Counted from the stretch's first letter, positions 24,471 through 37,880 are shown. The stretch is DNA of 64,000 bases from Warburgia ugandensis (GCA_035236585.1 CP141132.1:19567945-19631944), one strand, 5' to 3'. Notes: generated by a model not told the origin, from the sequence alone. A program made the numbers and translations.

Positions 24471-26179
24471 AAGGTTAGTAAATTACCTAACCCTAACAAA
24501 AACTGCAAGTAAGATAAGGATGATCAAACAAGATCCATTAGATCTTGGATGATCAAGAACAATAAGAATAAGAACACTATATTGTATTTAGTATGCATGT
24601 TTATTAATATACTTGTTATAGTTTATTAGATTAGATAATCCAAACCCTTAATCAAAGATGATTCAAGGAAGAAAACCAAGATCACCCTCCATAGGGATGA
24701 TCTAATAACTAAAATTAGATCAAAGAAGAACTAGATGATGCAAGATCTAGGACCTTAATCTTTATCAACATGTGTAGATTGTCAATCAATGGATCTATGA
24801 AAGATCAAGATCAAGGAGATGGACATACAAAGACTTAGAGATAGAAAAATACTTAGATATGAATGATCTAAAGATCATTCTAATCATCAGATCTAGTGAT
24901 CAATAGGATTGTTCATAATTTATATATTGACAATATGTATGGATGTACAGATTACATACATCAGTCAGGATCATGGAAGATTGGGAAAAAGAGATCAATC
25001 CTTAAAGGTAGGAGGATTTAATGAATGCATACATGATTGTACTCATGATCTTATGTTGACAAGAGTAATGATAATACTTGTATTAAATCTCTTGAATACC
25101 TTATGATCCAACCAAACACATATAAGATGGTTAAGGAGTAAACTATAAGTGAATAGGGAACTAGAAAATATTTTAGCCCTAAGCAAACAGACATATGGTC
25201 TGATATATATATGAAATCTATTTTACATACAAGCTTGGAGGCTTGTGAGTTTGTTTTAATAGGCATAAGCCTAGGGGAATGCTATTGCTAGAGGAGTTAT
25301 GAGGGTTTGGCCACCCGCTCCTTGAAATTTGATGATGTGATGATACCTTGCCCTAAGAGAGGCTAAAAGTCAAGTGGTTGCAATTATGGGAAGGCCACCA
25401 CTGTGAAAGTCTTGCCCCCATATGGGCAGTGACATAATATTTTCCACCGTAGTATCAGTGGTGAACAGGGCAGTTATCCGAGCGCGCTAGTACGGATCAA
25501 ACTGCAGCATAGCAACCTTTCTGATTATTTTGCACTATGATGCATATGAGAATAGGTATAGTGAAATGCCTTATGTTATAGCATAATGAAATTCTAGGTA
25601 ATTGTATATTACCAATATTTCCCAAGAAGGGAAATTTCCAGTATAAGATTAGCTGTAATACTCAATTCTCAAAATAAAGAGAATTGATCAGCTTAGTTGA
25701 GAATGATATTTAACTACTTTCACAAATTTAATTGGTTTACCCATGAAGGGTATGTATGTATATAGATATACATAACTTACAAAGTAAAGAGTATGTTTAA
25801 GGATAATGGGATTATGAAGTATTGAAATTACATTGTCAATGTTATGTCTCTTGAATCCCCTACCAAGCATTGCTTGCTGAGATATTGTAATTGTTGCAAT
25901 ATCTTAGATACAGGGAAGGAAAGTTAGGAGCTGAAGACTATAGAAGACTTGAAGAAAATAATCTTCAAGGTATACCCTTGAAGACATGTATTTTTCTTTG
26001 TTGAGAGTTTTATTGTATGGTAAGCTTGAGTTTTGGATTATGTAATTTGGACAAGTATTGTACTAGATTTGGCTGTACTGTGAACCACTGGATGGATCCT
26101 AGAGATTTAATAAAAAGTATATTCCTTCAATGGAATTTTATTTTGTACACAAATTGTACTTATGTTATGTATGAAGTGG

Positions 26180-26314
26180 TGACTTGGGTTTTCAAAACAA
26201 GTTCTAAAGAAAAGAATTTCTGCTGCTTTGTTTTGCGAAAAGAATTTACACTCTTAAGGGCCCTGCCTTTCAAAATACTTTACAAATCATGTTTCAAAAA
26301 CCCGGGTCGTCACA
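26180..26314 (+). repeat. LTR terminal module, standard orientation
   Basis: A 135-bp end of LTR B running from TGACTTGGGTTTTC to CCCGGGTCGTCACA. The ends are imperfect inverted repeats of each other. The solo LTRs end in the same module in the same orientation. Confidence 0.85.
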
Positions 26315-26548
26315 ATCTCCTTAAAAGTAAAAATGTTTTCTTTTTCAAACTTATGATATATTTGGATAGAATTAAAGGGAGATAGAGTCTCCTTTATTGT
26401 TTATTTGTATCATTTGAAATCTATCAAGGATACCACATCGCATGCGAAAAATGCAGAATATCTGAGAAACAGAGAAAAGTCTACCAAATATTTGGTAGAA
26501 ATGAGCATTTCATTTTTATCCTATAATCCCTATTTTGTAAACTAGTAA

Positions 26549-26702
26549 TGACACTTGGATTCTTTCTGTAAACGTCTTTTCATTGAAAAATGTTTCCGTT
26601 GTTTGTTTTCCAAAAGAAAATTTTCAACTAGAGGCCTCGCTTTTCAAAAAGAATTGTTAAAAATTCATTTAAAAACCCCAGTCGTCACAATTTGGCAACA
26701 TA
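26549..26702 (+). mobile_element. Decayed chromovirus LTR end with possible primer site
   Basis: 26549-26689 is another, more diverged copy of the LTR terminal module, from TGACACTTGG to GTCGTCACA, in standard orientation. The bases after it (TTTGGCAACATAGT) loosely resemble the tRNA-iMet primer site. It may therefore be an old 5' LTR-leader boundary with nothing recognisable behind it. A perfect 18-bp palindrome CTACCAAATATTTGGTAG lies just upstream at 26481-26498. Confidence 0.5.
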
Positions 26703-28129
26703 GTATTTGTGAACCTGTTCTAAATGCATGTACTTGCTATGACACTTTTCACTTAAGCATTAATTGCTTCAATAGGGAAGTGGCACTGGGGGGAGCATAG
26801 AGCAAAAAAATTTCTCCTACAGGCACTTTTATGCCCTCTTTTTATTTGATATTATGTTTATGTCCTTAATGGGACGTGTAGATTTGACTTTAATCCCCTG
26901 AACATAGCTTTATCATAATGGACCTCATAATGAATATGTTCTTCACTCTCTTTAAACCATTTACTAATACCAAGGCCTTGGATTTACACAAGATCAATCA
27001 ATGATGGTTCCAAACTAAACATCATTCTCCATAGGAGAGTGGGTTCATTATTGGGCATCCTATGATTCTTATGAGTTCAATACATATCCTAAAGCACCCG
27101 GATATGGCCCATAATGAGCTTTACATATTGAAACCTCAAAAAATAGGCACTAGGCCACTCAAATCATAAATCCCTCAAATCTAAAGGAAAAATATATAGT
27201 AGCACATCTAAGGAACATTTTTATAGTCATATTCACTAATTCTTCTAAGTGCAAAATCTAGTCCTATGCAAAAAACTCTTTTCTACACCATAATGCATGT
27301 CTAGGGTCTTTGCCCAAAATGACTGAGAAAACATTGTCTCAATATAAATGACAACATATGTAGTAGGTAAATTACAGTGTGGATTCTCACTCCCATTCTT
27401 ACTTGAGGACTACTTAATGTTTACAAGGAATAAAGATTTCATTTTTCCATGTCTTGTGATTCTTAATCACCTTTACATAGAATCCCTAAAACATTACCAC
27501 GGGATCCTATTATCATTGCAAGACTAACTTGCCCAATCTTGTCATTAAATGACTTATTCAAATATAAGTACCATATAGTGGATGATAACTTGCTAATGAT
27601 AAGAGAGAAATATATGATTTAATTAATAAAGTCATAACAAGTATTATAAAAAAAGATAAATTATGGCTATTAAAAGCATATAACTACAACATAAAGAAGA
27701 ATCTTCTAATCATGCTAATCATTGAATGATCTCTAGACAAGGCTATGCTTCTTTTGATTGGGAGTCACAACAAGATAGCAATCAATTTGAGTCCCAAGCT
27801 GAGTTAGATTAGATGACACTCAACATTAACTCAGATGAAGTGGATGTGGCTAATTCTATGATCAAAATGGCTACTATCATTATGGTCCCAAGAAAGGAAG
27901 AAAGAGAGTGGAGGGGAACTTTTTCAAAATCAAACACAATTAAACGAAAAATCAAAATATAAACCTTGCAAGAGATCGGATGGTTTTTACAATCAAGGTC
28001 ACCCACGAAGTAATGAAAGAAATGCCTAAGTGTTCTGAAGAAAAGATTCGAATGATTTCACAATATCTTACTATCAATTTTGTCACAAAAACAATATCAA
28101 ACAATGAGAAAATAAAGAGAGATTCAAAT
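26703..28129. other. Unclassified sequence
   Basis: No gene or bounded element was recognised. A G-rich run (ggggggagc) at about 26789 resembles the polypurine context of LTR elements but no LTR follows. The remainder is noncoding by inspection. Confidence 0.4.
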
Positions 28130-29440
28130 ATATATAGAGATTCAACCAACCAAGCAAGGCACCTACTTTTTCTCTCTCTTAAAGTTACCACACTTTGAGT
28201 TCCACTAAATCCTTGTATGATTTTACACCATGTTACATTGTTCGTCGCTGAATAAGAAGAGAGTACTTGCAAAAAAAAAATTTACAATAATGGTATCTCA
28301 ATTCCAATGTGAGATACAATCATAATCAAAAAGTTTGGACTCAAAATAAATGCCCTAGCCAAATATTCACCAAATTTTGTAAATGTTCTTGCAAGTTGCA
28401 AAAAATAAAAATAAAAAATGGGGGACCATCATTTTATAGGTGAGCTTAAGCTTTTCATTCGAATTTGTAACTAAATTTATAAACACTACATGAGAATTTA
28501 GCAAATTACTTGTAAAATTTGAGTTGTATGAGGTATATTCGTGTTAACTTCTTGAATTTTTCCTTGAATTAGAAAATTGTAGAAACATATTATTCATTTG
28601 AGGAAATTTTGAGATTTTTTCAAATAATTTTCAATTATTTAGAGAAAAGATGAAAGAGAGAATCTCTATTAACTGAAGAATGAAGAAATTTGACCATTTG
28701 ATGAGAAATATAAATTTTGAACGTTCTCTTCATGGTGTGGAAGTTCCTCTTGATTTTATGCTTGAATCCTTTATTTGATTTTGTATTCAAACATAAAAGT
28801 CCTCAATTGGCTATTAAGAATGACCGATGAACCATTGGGGAAGGAAACTACAAGCTAGAAATAAAGGAATATATAAATGTTTGGGGACATCCAACACACA
28901 TTTTCATACTTAACAGATAGTAGGAGATTATAGGGGTTCAACCAACTAACCAACACATCTACATACTCCCTTTCAAATTATCCACACTTTGAGTTCCATT
29001 GAATCCTTGTAAGATTTTACACCCCAGTTAATACAATGTTGGTTACTAAGCAAGAACAGAGCATTTAATTATGGAATATCATTTTTAATGAGAGATACAA
29101 TTATCTAATAAGAAGAATAATGTAAGGAAAACATAGAAATTCTCTCTTGGAGTTTTACACCTAAGAAAAGATAAAAGAGAGTATCACAATTCATTGAAAG
29201 AGAACTTGTTGAGAAATGTAGAAATTTAGCACTTTCGTGCTTGTGGAAGTTCCTCTTGGTTTGATGCTTGAATCTTTCATTTGTTCCTATACTTATACTT
29301 GAAAGGTCTATAATGGAAATTAGGAATTACCAATTAATCACTTGGGACATAATGTAATCATTAGAAGCAAAAACAATACAACTATTAAGGGCATGTAACA
29401 CACATTTCCAGGCTTAACTAATAGTATGATAGACACAATC
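28130..29440. repeat. Direct duplication of a noncoding block
   Basis: Two diverged copies of one block lie in direct order. In each, 'cacactttgagttcca..gaatccttgta.gattttacacc' (about 28188 and 28987) is followed by 'atgagagatacaat' (about 28302 and 29089) and then 'tggaagttcctcttg' (about 28738 and 29247). The spacing of about 0.8 kb in the first interval suggests a tandem duplication or two nested LTR remnants of one family. Confidence 0.65.
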
Positions 29441-29444
29441 TTGA

Positions 29445-29655
29445 GGAGTCAACTCATTCCTTGAATCAATTCAAATTTTAAATTTTTGAGGAGTCTACTC
29501 CCATTTCTAAGGAGTTGACTCCTTTTTCATGATAGCAAAACTCAAAGAAAGTTCTACCATTGAATCCTTGGATTTGGGAGTCAACTCCTTTGAAAGGAGT
29601 CAAATAAAAATTGTTGTTGTCCTATGGAGCCAACTCCTTGATTTCGGTAATCAAT
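29445..29655. repeat. Cluster of GGAGTCGACTCC-like palindromes
   Basis: At least five variants occur in 0.2 kb: GGAGTCAACTC, GGAGTCTACTCC, GGAGTTGACTCC, GGAGTCAACTCC and GGAGCCAACTCC. All are near one 12-bp palindrome, most differing at its central CpG. Such motifs are common in copia LTRs. The host element was not delimited. Confidence 0.6.
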
Positions 29656-30045
29656 TGCTTTCCCTAAATTTCATATAGATGACCTTCTTATAATGGTAAA
29701 AAAGGTAGAATGCTTAAGCTTCTTGCTTCAATCTTTCTTGGGCATCTTGAGCACCTTGAAATGAATTTGAACTTCCTATAGAACTTGTTGAATTGTCCTT
29801 GAACATAAAGAGCTTGCCTCTAAGTAATGTTTTAGCACTTGCAATGTCTTCAACTGTATTGAATGTTGTCTTTAGCCTTTATAAAATGCTTCTAAAGATG
29901 TCCTTGCAATCTCATAAATGACTGAATATGTAAATTCATGGTTTCAAGCTACTTGAGTGATGAAAATTGACCAAGAATTATGCTTCAAGATTGTACAAAT
30001 TGGATTATAAATTTTGGCAATAGAAAAGTAATAGGCATCACTAAA

Positions 30046-30800
30046 TGCAGGTAATGAGCTATATTAGCTTAGAATTCCCATAGATCTATTAATTGAAGAT
30101 AATGGAAAAGGCATCCTACTTATGGTGAAACCAATTTATCCAAATTTTGAAGAAAAATATACTTATTTACAATGTCATACAATTTTAGCACTAAGGAATG
30201 AGGAAGTAGATGATACCAATGGCAAGATTCTTGAAAAGTTATCTGATATAAGTGGTGAGGTACTGCAATGCTAATACAGTTGATAAAATAAAGACAAGTG
30301 AAGCAAATCAATACATAATGACAACTTCAAAGTATCTCAAGGTTCTTCTAGATTGTCTCGTCAGTTCATGTAATTAAAATTTGGTGTGCTCATGGTATTT
30401 TTTTGAAACATGGATCAATCTATTAGACTTTGCAAGGGGACAAGATTAATAGAAAAACAACTTCTGAAAAATTTAATAAACACAAAGGTTATCACTAGAA
30501 GAAACATAGACCAAATTGTAGCAAATCATGCATCATCACATCACCAACAAACAGTGAGCTACCTTTCATTTTAAAGAGGAGACAATTTCCTATAAGGCTA
30601 GCTTTGCAATGACAATCAATAAGAGCTAAGGTCAAACATTGGACCATGTTGGCTTATATCTTGTAAACCAAGTTTTTACATATGGAAAGTTATATGTTCG
30701 AATTTTACGAGTTACTTCAAGGGAAAGGCTAAAGATTATGATATTAGATAAATTTGTCACAAGAAAGAATATACAAAGAATGTTGTTTTTAGATAGGTTC
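30046..30800 (+). pseudogene. Helitron PIF1-type helicase, C-terminal remnant
   Basis: This is the helicase half of a plant Helitron RepHel protein, which unwinds DNA in rolling-circle transposition. Read across frameshifts, blocks appear in the family order. They are a GNEL..RIPIDLLIEDNGKG-like start (about 30050), IYPNFEEKYTYLQCHTILA (about 30140), RNEEVDDTNGKILEKL (about 30200), RNMDQSIRLCKGTRLIEKQ (about 30405), then FKRRQF near 30570. The last block corresponds to the motif-VI region (about 30600-30760). Several frameshifts and stops make it non-functional. The N-terminal Rep domain was not found upstream, where the duplicated noncoding block lies. Confidence 0.8.
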
Positions 30801-32471
30801 TTACTGTGGTTATAATTATAAATGTTTCAAATGCTCAAAGTTAATTCCTTATCTTATTTGTTTGTAAAATATATAATCCAATCTTAAAATTCAGTTAGTA
30901 TACATCCTATGTAGCTTTCTATGTGTAAATGATCTTCTTAAATGTTATTTATCCCACCAATAATGCATTTCCTTAAATTAAATTAGATTTAAAAAAATAA
31001 TTAGGAAAATAAGAATTCATTCTCCTTAAAAAAATGAGAAATATTAGCTATTCAAGTGTCTGAAGTTCATAAGATATGCATTGTCTGTTAAAATAATTTG
31101 AAATTTTATTTTGTTTGTTAACGAAAATACCCTCCTTCTTGGTGTGTGGTTACTTAAAGCCCAAAACCCATTGGAAATGTTGGCAATCACTAGAAATCCA
31201 TTGAAGCTATTTATAAGTTAAGCAAAATAAAGAAACCCATCTATTTTTTTCATCTCTATACATCCATCGCTAATTGAGGAGCTAATTCTCATGCCTAGAA
31301 TCTCTAAATGTGATTCGTTTTTATTGGAAATTTCAGCTTTTTGTAGGTTTTTGAGGACAAACCCATTATTCCAACAACTTGTAATTATTTACTGCAATAA
31401 ATACTACAAAATAATGCCTCGTTATTACCAATCTATGAACTATTTGAAGTTTCATATTTGTAAAAAATGGTAGCCTAGGTTTTAGATGGTCTTTCCATTT
31501 GCCAAGGAACCAAGCCTTGGTCTGCTATACAATCCACAAATATCATATTAATAAAGTGAGGAAGCTCTATTGGTAAGTAATGGCAGTCTTTGAAATTTTA
31601 AATGCATAATAGGACATTTTTGTCATTTGGGAGTTTCATTTTTCAGTCGAAATGAAGCTCCATCCTCAGAGTGTTTCTCTTAAATCTAATAATCTTTCAT
31701 ATGCTATATACATATATATATATATATATATATTTGTCTATGTTTAATGATCCTCTAAGGCATATTCTTCTCTTAATATTAATGTGTTCTATTATTTTAA
31801 ATTAGGTTTAATGATATTTTTATATATTCTCACATAAAAATTATTTTTAATTTGATAAACAATGGAGTAGCAATTGCTTAATAAGTCGACTCTGAGCTCT
31901 CAACAATGGAAAATTAGAGTAACACCATTGTAGGATGTCTGTAACCCTGAAAACAAAAGTAGATGAGTAAAAATTTTGAATTTGCTACTCATTGATAAGG
32001 AGGTACTCAAAATAATTTTTTAATGTTTAGAAATATTTATGATCTCTTTATATACCAATAATCTTTCTCCCAAGATCATCTATAATACAACTCCTATTTA
32101 GTGACATATGTTTCTTTTTCTTTATTAGCGCATAAAACTCAAATATTATCAATTGCTTACAATAATGGCAAATAAAAACCTAGGGATGATCTTATGGTCC
32201 GAAAGTTTACTTCATATGAACTTCAAGGTTCACCTAATTCTTAAGACACTTAATATGGCCCTTGGATAAACATTGCAAATGTATAGAAAATTGTGATTAA
32301 GGAAAATTTGAAGGCTTGTGAGCATATTCAAAACTATAATTATTATATCATGGCTTTGAATAAGCTTGAGTCTCTTATTAAGAAGGGGGATCTCTGTCTT
32401 TCTGGTATATGTTACTTAACCAATATATATATATATATATATATCTGCGTGTGTTTCCATGTGTGTGTCTG
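30801..32471. other. Unclassified sequence between Helitron helicase and solo LTR
   Basis: AT-rich DNA with TA runs at 31712-31733 and 32422-32444 and a short GT-rich tract before 32471. No domain was recognised. If helicase and RPA remnants belong to one Helitron, this is its intergenic or RPA N-terminal part. Confidence 0.4.
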
Positions 32472-35400
32472 TGTAACACCCTTAACTTTTTGTAATTAAA
32501 TAAATAGTAAAATTGAGAATTTCAAGGAGAATCAGGCTAGACCATCAGGGTTATGTAGAATGCACTTTCATAGAAGTATAATCAAAGGATAAGATATGTA
32601 TAATTGAAATCAACATAGTGAACTCTTCAGAATGACTATAAGCACGACTCATTTTGATTTCGAATGAAAAAGTCTTATTTTTCTCCATTTTTATGAACAT
32701 AAGGGTAAAATGATAATTTTACCCAGAAGCCAAGGGCTAAGACATAAAAAAAATTAGAATGTACTGGGAAATATGAATCCAACGCTACTAAGTATGCTCA
32801 ATTCTGAGATCATGGGAATAAACCCTAATTTTTATACATAAAGGGAAAAATGGTCTTTTTAAACCATGTGGGGCCTACATGGGGCCCACAAGGGACCCAC
32901 AAAGGAATCCAATGACCAGATCACGTGCAATCATGAGTCAAACCACTACCACTAGCAAGTGGAGAAGGAGGTGGTAGTGGGAATCCAATGAAGATTAAAT
33001 AATAAAAAGAAATAAACATAATTAATACATATCATCATGAAAAACACTCAAAACACCTATAAATACCCCTGAGAAAATTTTCAAAAATGTTCATAAAATT
33101 TATCATGAAATTCCCCAGACTACACCAAAATCCCAGCTCTAGAACCTCCCCCATCTTCCCCAATTTCCTTTTCTTTCTCTCCTTCTCTCTTAAGCCCTAT
33201 GGGCATGTCCACAGACGCACCTGGCTCTCCAGACTTAGTGGAGCCGTCGAGCGCTTCCAAGGACGCGTCATCCCTGATGGAACTAGGTTTTTTGCCTGGA
33301 AACCCTATTTCAACTAGGCATCAAAACACAGCCATTGAAACACAATCTCCACCATTATATATGTTTGGATAAGGGTTATATACAAAAGCCCTTTGGTTCC
33401 ATGATGATCCACCTCCTAGATCTGCTTAAAACTCAAAACAAAAGTCAATCCCCAATGAATCACCGTCTCTGACAGTTTATTCAAGTTATTTCGGCCAATC
33501 CAACCAGTAAATGGTAATCTTTTATCGTTGGAAATCTCCAAAATGTGGTTTCCTTCAAAATCCCTAAGTTTTGCCTCATTCTCCGACAACGATGATGGAC
33601 AATCAAACTCTGTATATGTTTTTCGGCAGCTAGGATTTTATCTATGATCTCCAGCAAATTTTCTCCATCTTCGATGAACTCCTCCTCCCCAGACCAGCTT
33701 AGGTAGGCCGCTATCACTCCCCTCTTTCAATTTCAGCTGGTATTTTGGGTTTTCCGACATGCATGGGATCTCCGTGCCGTTGATCTGTCGGAGACGATGG
33801 ATCTAGCAAGGAAGATCACATCAAGAGATGAGATACATCAATGATTTAACAATGAAATTATATCAATAAGAAATGTTGGATCTAAAATAAAATTAAGGAT
33901 CAAGATCTAAACCCCAGAAAGAGGAAAAATGAATGAGGATCAATTAAGGCCGTTGGATCATGATAAGTGTTTATGTCTTGTTAGATTTGCTTTAATTTTC
34001 CTTGCTTAGTAGAGTTAATTATAGAATTATTTATTTATGCTTTTTATGCTTTATGTTTATGCTTTAATGCCTAAGTAATGGAAATTTCATTGAAATTGTA
34101 ATTAAATGAAATTAGAATGGAAGGACATTTACATGGAATGTATGACAAGGACTTAATAATAGTAAGGACTATAGTTAGTAGGATAATATAAGGAATTAAT
34201 TCCTTGGTAAAACTCTATGAATGACATTTTAGATCATGGATTTAATTAAAATCAATTAGAAAGAGTACTTAGGATTAAATGCTCATAAGAACCTTATGAA
34301 AGGCTGAGCTAGGGTCACTCTAGTGGATGATGGACATAATGGTTAGGGGGTTCTCTAATAGAGCCTCGCTCTTCCCCCACCTTCCGTTGACGTTTATGAG
34401 GTCTAAACGCCTCCTTACATGAGGATTGAAGTAACCATTTTGTGTTCAACCATTCAACTAGTAAGCCTTAGCCAATTTGACATAAGAGTAGCTTCTAGAC
34501 TTAGGATGAAATAAGCTACCCTCAACCAATAAAACATTAATTGGTGGGGTAATAATAATAAGAGCAAAAAATGTAGTAAATCATCTAATCCTAATAAAAA
34601 TTATAATCAAGATAAGGATGACCAAACAAGATCCATAGGATCTTGAATGATCAAAAACAATAAGAATACTAATGTCGTATTACATATGTATATGTAGAAA
34701 TTATATACAAGTATGCAGAAGAACATAGATAGAGAATCCAAACCCTTAATCAAACATGATTCAAAGAAAGATTAAGGTATCCCTTATAGTAATACATACT
34801 TGAATAGAGAAATAACCTTATACATATGGTTTGACAGATGGATGAATCCAGACCATGATGGACATTGTGGAAGAATACACTTGCGAAGTATAAAACAAGA
34901 TACTACTTTGACGTAGGTGGATGTACAAGAATGTATTAAGGATTCATGTGTATACATACATGAACTTAGCATGTAATTATAGACCTTCATGATATAAGTA
35001 TGCTTAGTATCTTAGCATAGTCATGATCCAACTAAGGAAACCAAAACACATGATCCAAACAAGTGATCCAAAAACATATGATCCAACTAAGTGATCCAAC
35101 TAAGTGATTTAACCAAATGATCAAACTGAGTGATCCAACCTCATAATCTAATCCAATTGATCTAATCTGATGATCAAGTCCAATGAGGTGAAAGTAATGA
35201 GATGTGGAAACCAAGGAAACCCTAAGAATATGGTATGTAAAATATTCCACCCTTAGTTAAACAAACACATCGTCTGATATGTACAATGTATTTTTCATAC
35301 AAGTATGGAGGCTTATGATTTTGTTTTACACAAGGATAGAGACTATGGATGCTATGCTAGGGAAGTTATGGGGGTTTGGCCACCCGCTTCTTGAAACTTA

Positions 35401-36384
35401 TATGATGGATACCATGCCCAGAGAGAGGCTAAATGTAGAGTGGGGCAATAATGGGAAGGCCCCACTGTGACAACCATGGTCCACCCCATGAGGACATGGA
35501 GTTGATATTCCACAGTTGGTATCAGTGGAGGATTGCTGTCATCTAGGCATGCTGTACAGATTGAGACTAACGCATAATAGTCCTAATGTATTTTGCATTA
35601 TGATGCACATATGATAGGCATAATGTAATGCCATGGCATGATGAGATGCCAATACATGAGTTCCTGGAAATCCCTGTATAAAGATTGGTTGGATACTGAT
35701 CTCCTAAGTGGAGGTATAGCTAGGGGAAGGAACAAGTTTTGAGCAATCTTCACTATATTAACTAATTTGTCACGTACTATATAAATAATGTATATACTCT
35801 ATATGGAGAATACTCATGAATGGATAACCATGATGAAATAAGGACTGAGGTATGTATTCTTATATTGATGAAGTAGTATATTTTTGTATCCCCTACCAAG
35901 CATAGCTTGCTGAGGTATTGTAAATGTTTCTATGTTTACAATACCTTAGATACAGAGAAGGAGGGTTAGAAGCTCAAGACTGTAGAAAACTTAAAATGAT
36001 GTGGATGAATAATCAATCAAGATACATCCTCTTGAAGATATGTATTTTATTTGAGGGAATTGTATTAAGAGTTTTTAATGTATGGTGAGGTTTGCAAATC
36101 TTGGATTATGTAATTTGGACAGGTATTATACTGATACTAGGCTGTACTGTGAACCATTGGATGGATTCTGAAAGTTTAATAAAATTTTATTCCTTCAATG
36201 GAATTTTATTTTGTATAAAAATTGTACTCGTGTTATGTATGAAGTGGTGACTTGGGTTTTCAAAACAAGTTTTAAAAGAAAAGAATTTTTGTTGTTTTGT
36301 TTTGCAAAAAAATTTTACTAAGGGGACGCCCTTGCCTTTGAAAAATGTATTACAAAATGTGTTTCAAAAACCCAGGTCATCATA
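32472..36384 (+). mobile_element. Solo chromovirus LTR, type B
   Basis: This 3913-bp LTR begins TGTAACACCC and ends CCCAGGTCATCATA, a decayed GTCGTCACA end. It is homologous along its length to LTR B (21620-26314), including the early block, the TATA box (about 33056), the shared module (34150-34570) and the terminal module (about 36249-36384). No internal region is attached on either side. It sits in a GT/TA-rich microsatellite context. The flanking five bases (GTCTG and ATGTG) are not a clean duplication. Confidence 0.85.
34150..34570 (+). repeat. Shared ~0.4-kb noncoding module, copy 3 (solo LTR)
   Basis: It has the same landmark order as the other copies, with GAGG at 34398, CCTC at 34410 and GAGG at 34421. 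It closely resembles copy 2. Confidence 0.85.
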
Positions 36385-36385
36385 A

Positions 36386-36412
<27 letters not shown>
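36386..36412. repeat. (TG)n microsatellite
   Basis: A TG run directly right of the solo LTR. A shorter GT-rich tract also lies directly to its left (32446-32471), so the LTR appears to have landed in a GT repeat. Confidence 0.9.
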
Positions 36413-36417
<5 letters not shown>

Positions 36418-36519
36418 TAACATTTTTTATCATTATGTGTGCTAGATGTTATCAGATTACTACAAAATAGAAGCCTATAATAACAATCCAAAAGTACATT
36501 ATATGTTGAAATTGCAATG

Positions 36520-37880
36520 AAGAGGGATGTAGTTATCATTGACTCCACAGAAATACTAATTTTTCATTTTTCCATCAACTAATTTACATAAATGTCACAT
36601 ATTGAACCTAAGCATTTTTATTCTGCAACAGAGTGACTCTAATCATTTTAACTTTTTGGTATGAGCTAATAAATACTGAATATACTGATCTCAATTAGTA
36701 TGTGAAGAAAACCACTATTGGTTTAGCCACATCCACAACCATTTGTGAATTTTAAGGTAATATAAGAGCAAAAATTAATTAATTAAATGTGTCATCAGTA
36801 TACATGTTAATTTAATTATGATTTTATTTATCTTATTAGGCAGTGTCATTGTAGCAACCACTTCTTCCATGATGCTAATTATCAATTCAGAGCTATCTGA
36901 AGCAGAAGCTATCAAATCATGGTATAACATTTCTCTTTATTTATGATTGTTATGATATATCAATGTAATTAGACATTTTGTATAAAACAATCTTACTTTT
37001 ACTTTATTAGGAATGATCAACTACAAGGTTTCATGAGATCCTCATCAACACTAAAGAGAAAAATAGATTCCCCTTGGAGGCCAACAAATAGTTCATAAAT
37101 TTTCATTACTCAGATCCTTACTTTGAGTCACCTACATAGGAAAGAGATAAGTTAACTCTACCTGATTAAATACTCGTATAGTATAGGATATTATTATTAT
37201 GAATTATCTTTGATGAATAAATTGTGCTTCCTTACAGCTACAATATTATACCATGAAGGGGGTTCTTTTTAATATAAATTCTCATAGAAAAATGTGGTAT
37301 AATACATGTGATGGATGTTTGAGGAAAGTAAAAGCTGGTAAAATAGATTGCACTACTTATGGACCAACTACTTTATTATGATATGTTAGATTAACAAAGT
37401 ACTAAATTGATACTTTTTCTTTTACAATAAATATAAAGTTTACCCTTTTCAAAATACTACTATAATACTATTATATAGTGTAACTTTTCATATTTTTATT
37501 TTGCATGAGTACTATTGATCATATGGGTAGACTAAAAAGTGTATTCTTTAATAAGGAATCAAAAATAATTCTTAGTTGTTTAATAATTGAGCTACAAGAA
37601 ATGAATGCAAAGGTTAACCTATATATTATGTTACAAGACAACTTAAATTATATTTATATGTTACAAGACAAATTTATTACATAAAGTTCGTAGCATTTAT
37701 AATTTGATTGTCATATTCTAGGAGATAAATTCTCTCTACTTGACATGCATTTACAAAATGCCAATGGCACCAATATTTATTTCACTTCAAGGTTACTGAT
37801 GAAAAATACAAAGATTATTTATTTGATGGATTTGATGTGGATAGGATTGAAAGAGTCAATTTTCATAATGAAATGTCTAT
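36520..37880 (+). pseudogene. RPA1-like (replication protein A large subunit) exon series
   Basis: Several exon-like pieces follow the order of the RPA large subunit, a single-strand DNA-binding protein. KRDVVIIDST (36520) resembles the start of the second OB fold. 36840-36921 (SSMMLIINSELSEAEAIKS) has an AG before it and GT after it. The split tryptophan codon is completed by the next exon at 37011 (NDQLQGF). 37238-37380 carries KMWYNTCDGCLRKV, the zinc-binding segment of the C-terminal OB fold, and then a stop. 37505-37617 has DHMGRLKSVFFNKE, and about 37775-37860 FHFKVTDEKYKDYLFDGF. Plant Helitrons often carry RPA-like genes and a Helitron helicase lies upstream, so this may be Helitron RPA. 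A decayed cellular RPA1 copy is the alternative. Confidence 0.65.

Larger units (their letters stand above)
21620..26314 (+). mobile_element. Chromovirus 3' LTR, type B (4.7 kb)
   Basis: It begins TGTAATAACCCC right after the polypurine tract and ends CCCGGGTCGTCACA. It is homologous throughout to the solo LTRs at 32472-36384 (plus) and 40976-45451 (minus). The shared early block is 'agaatgtactg.gaaatatgaat' and the terminal module is the same. It contains a TATA box, a CpG-rich segment, the shared 0.4-kb module and the terminal module. The 65-residue-scale open frames inside it are not conserved among the copies. Confidence 0.92.
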
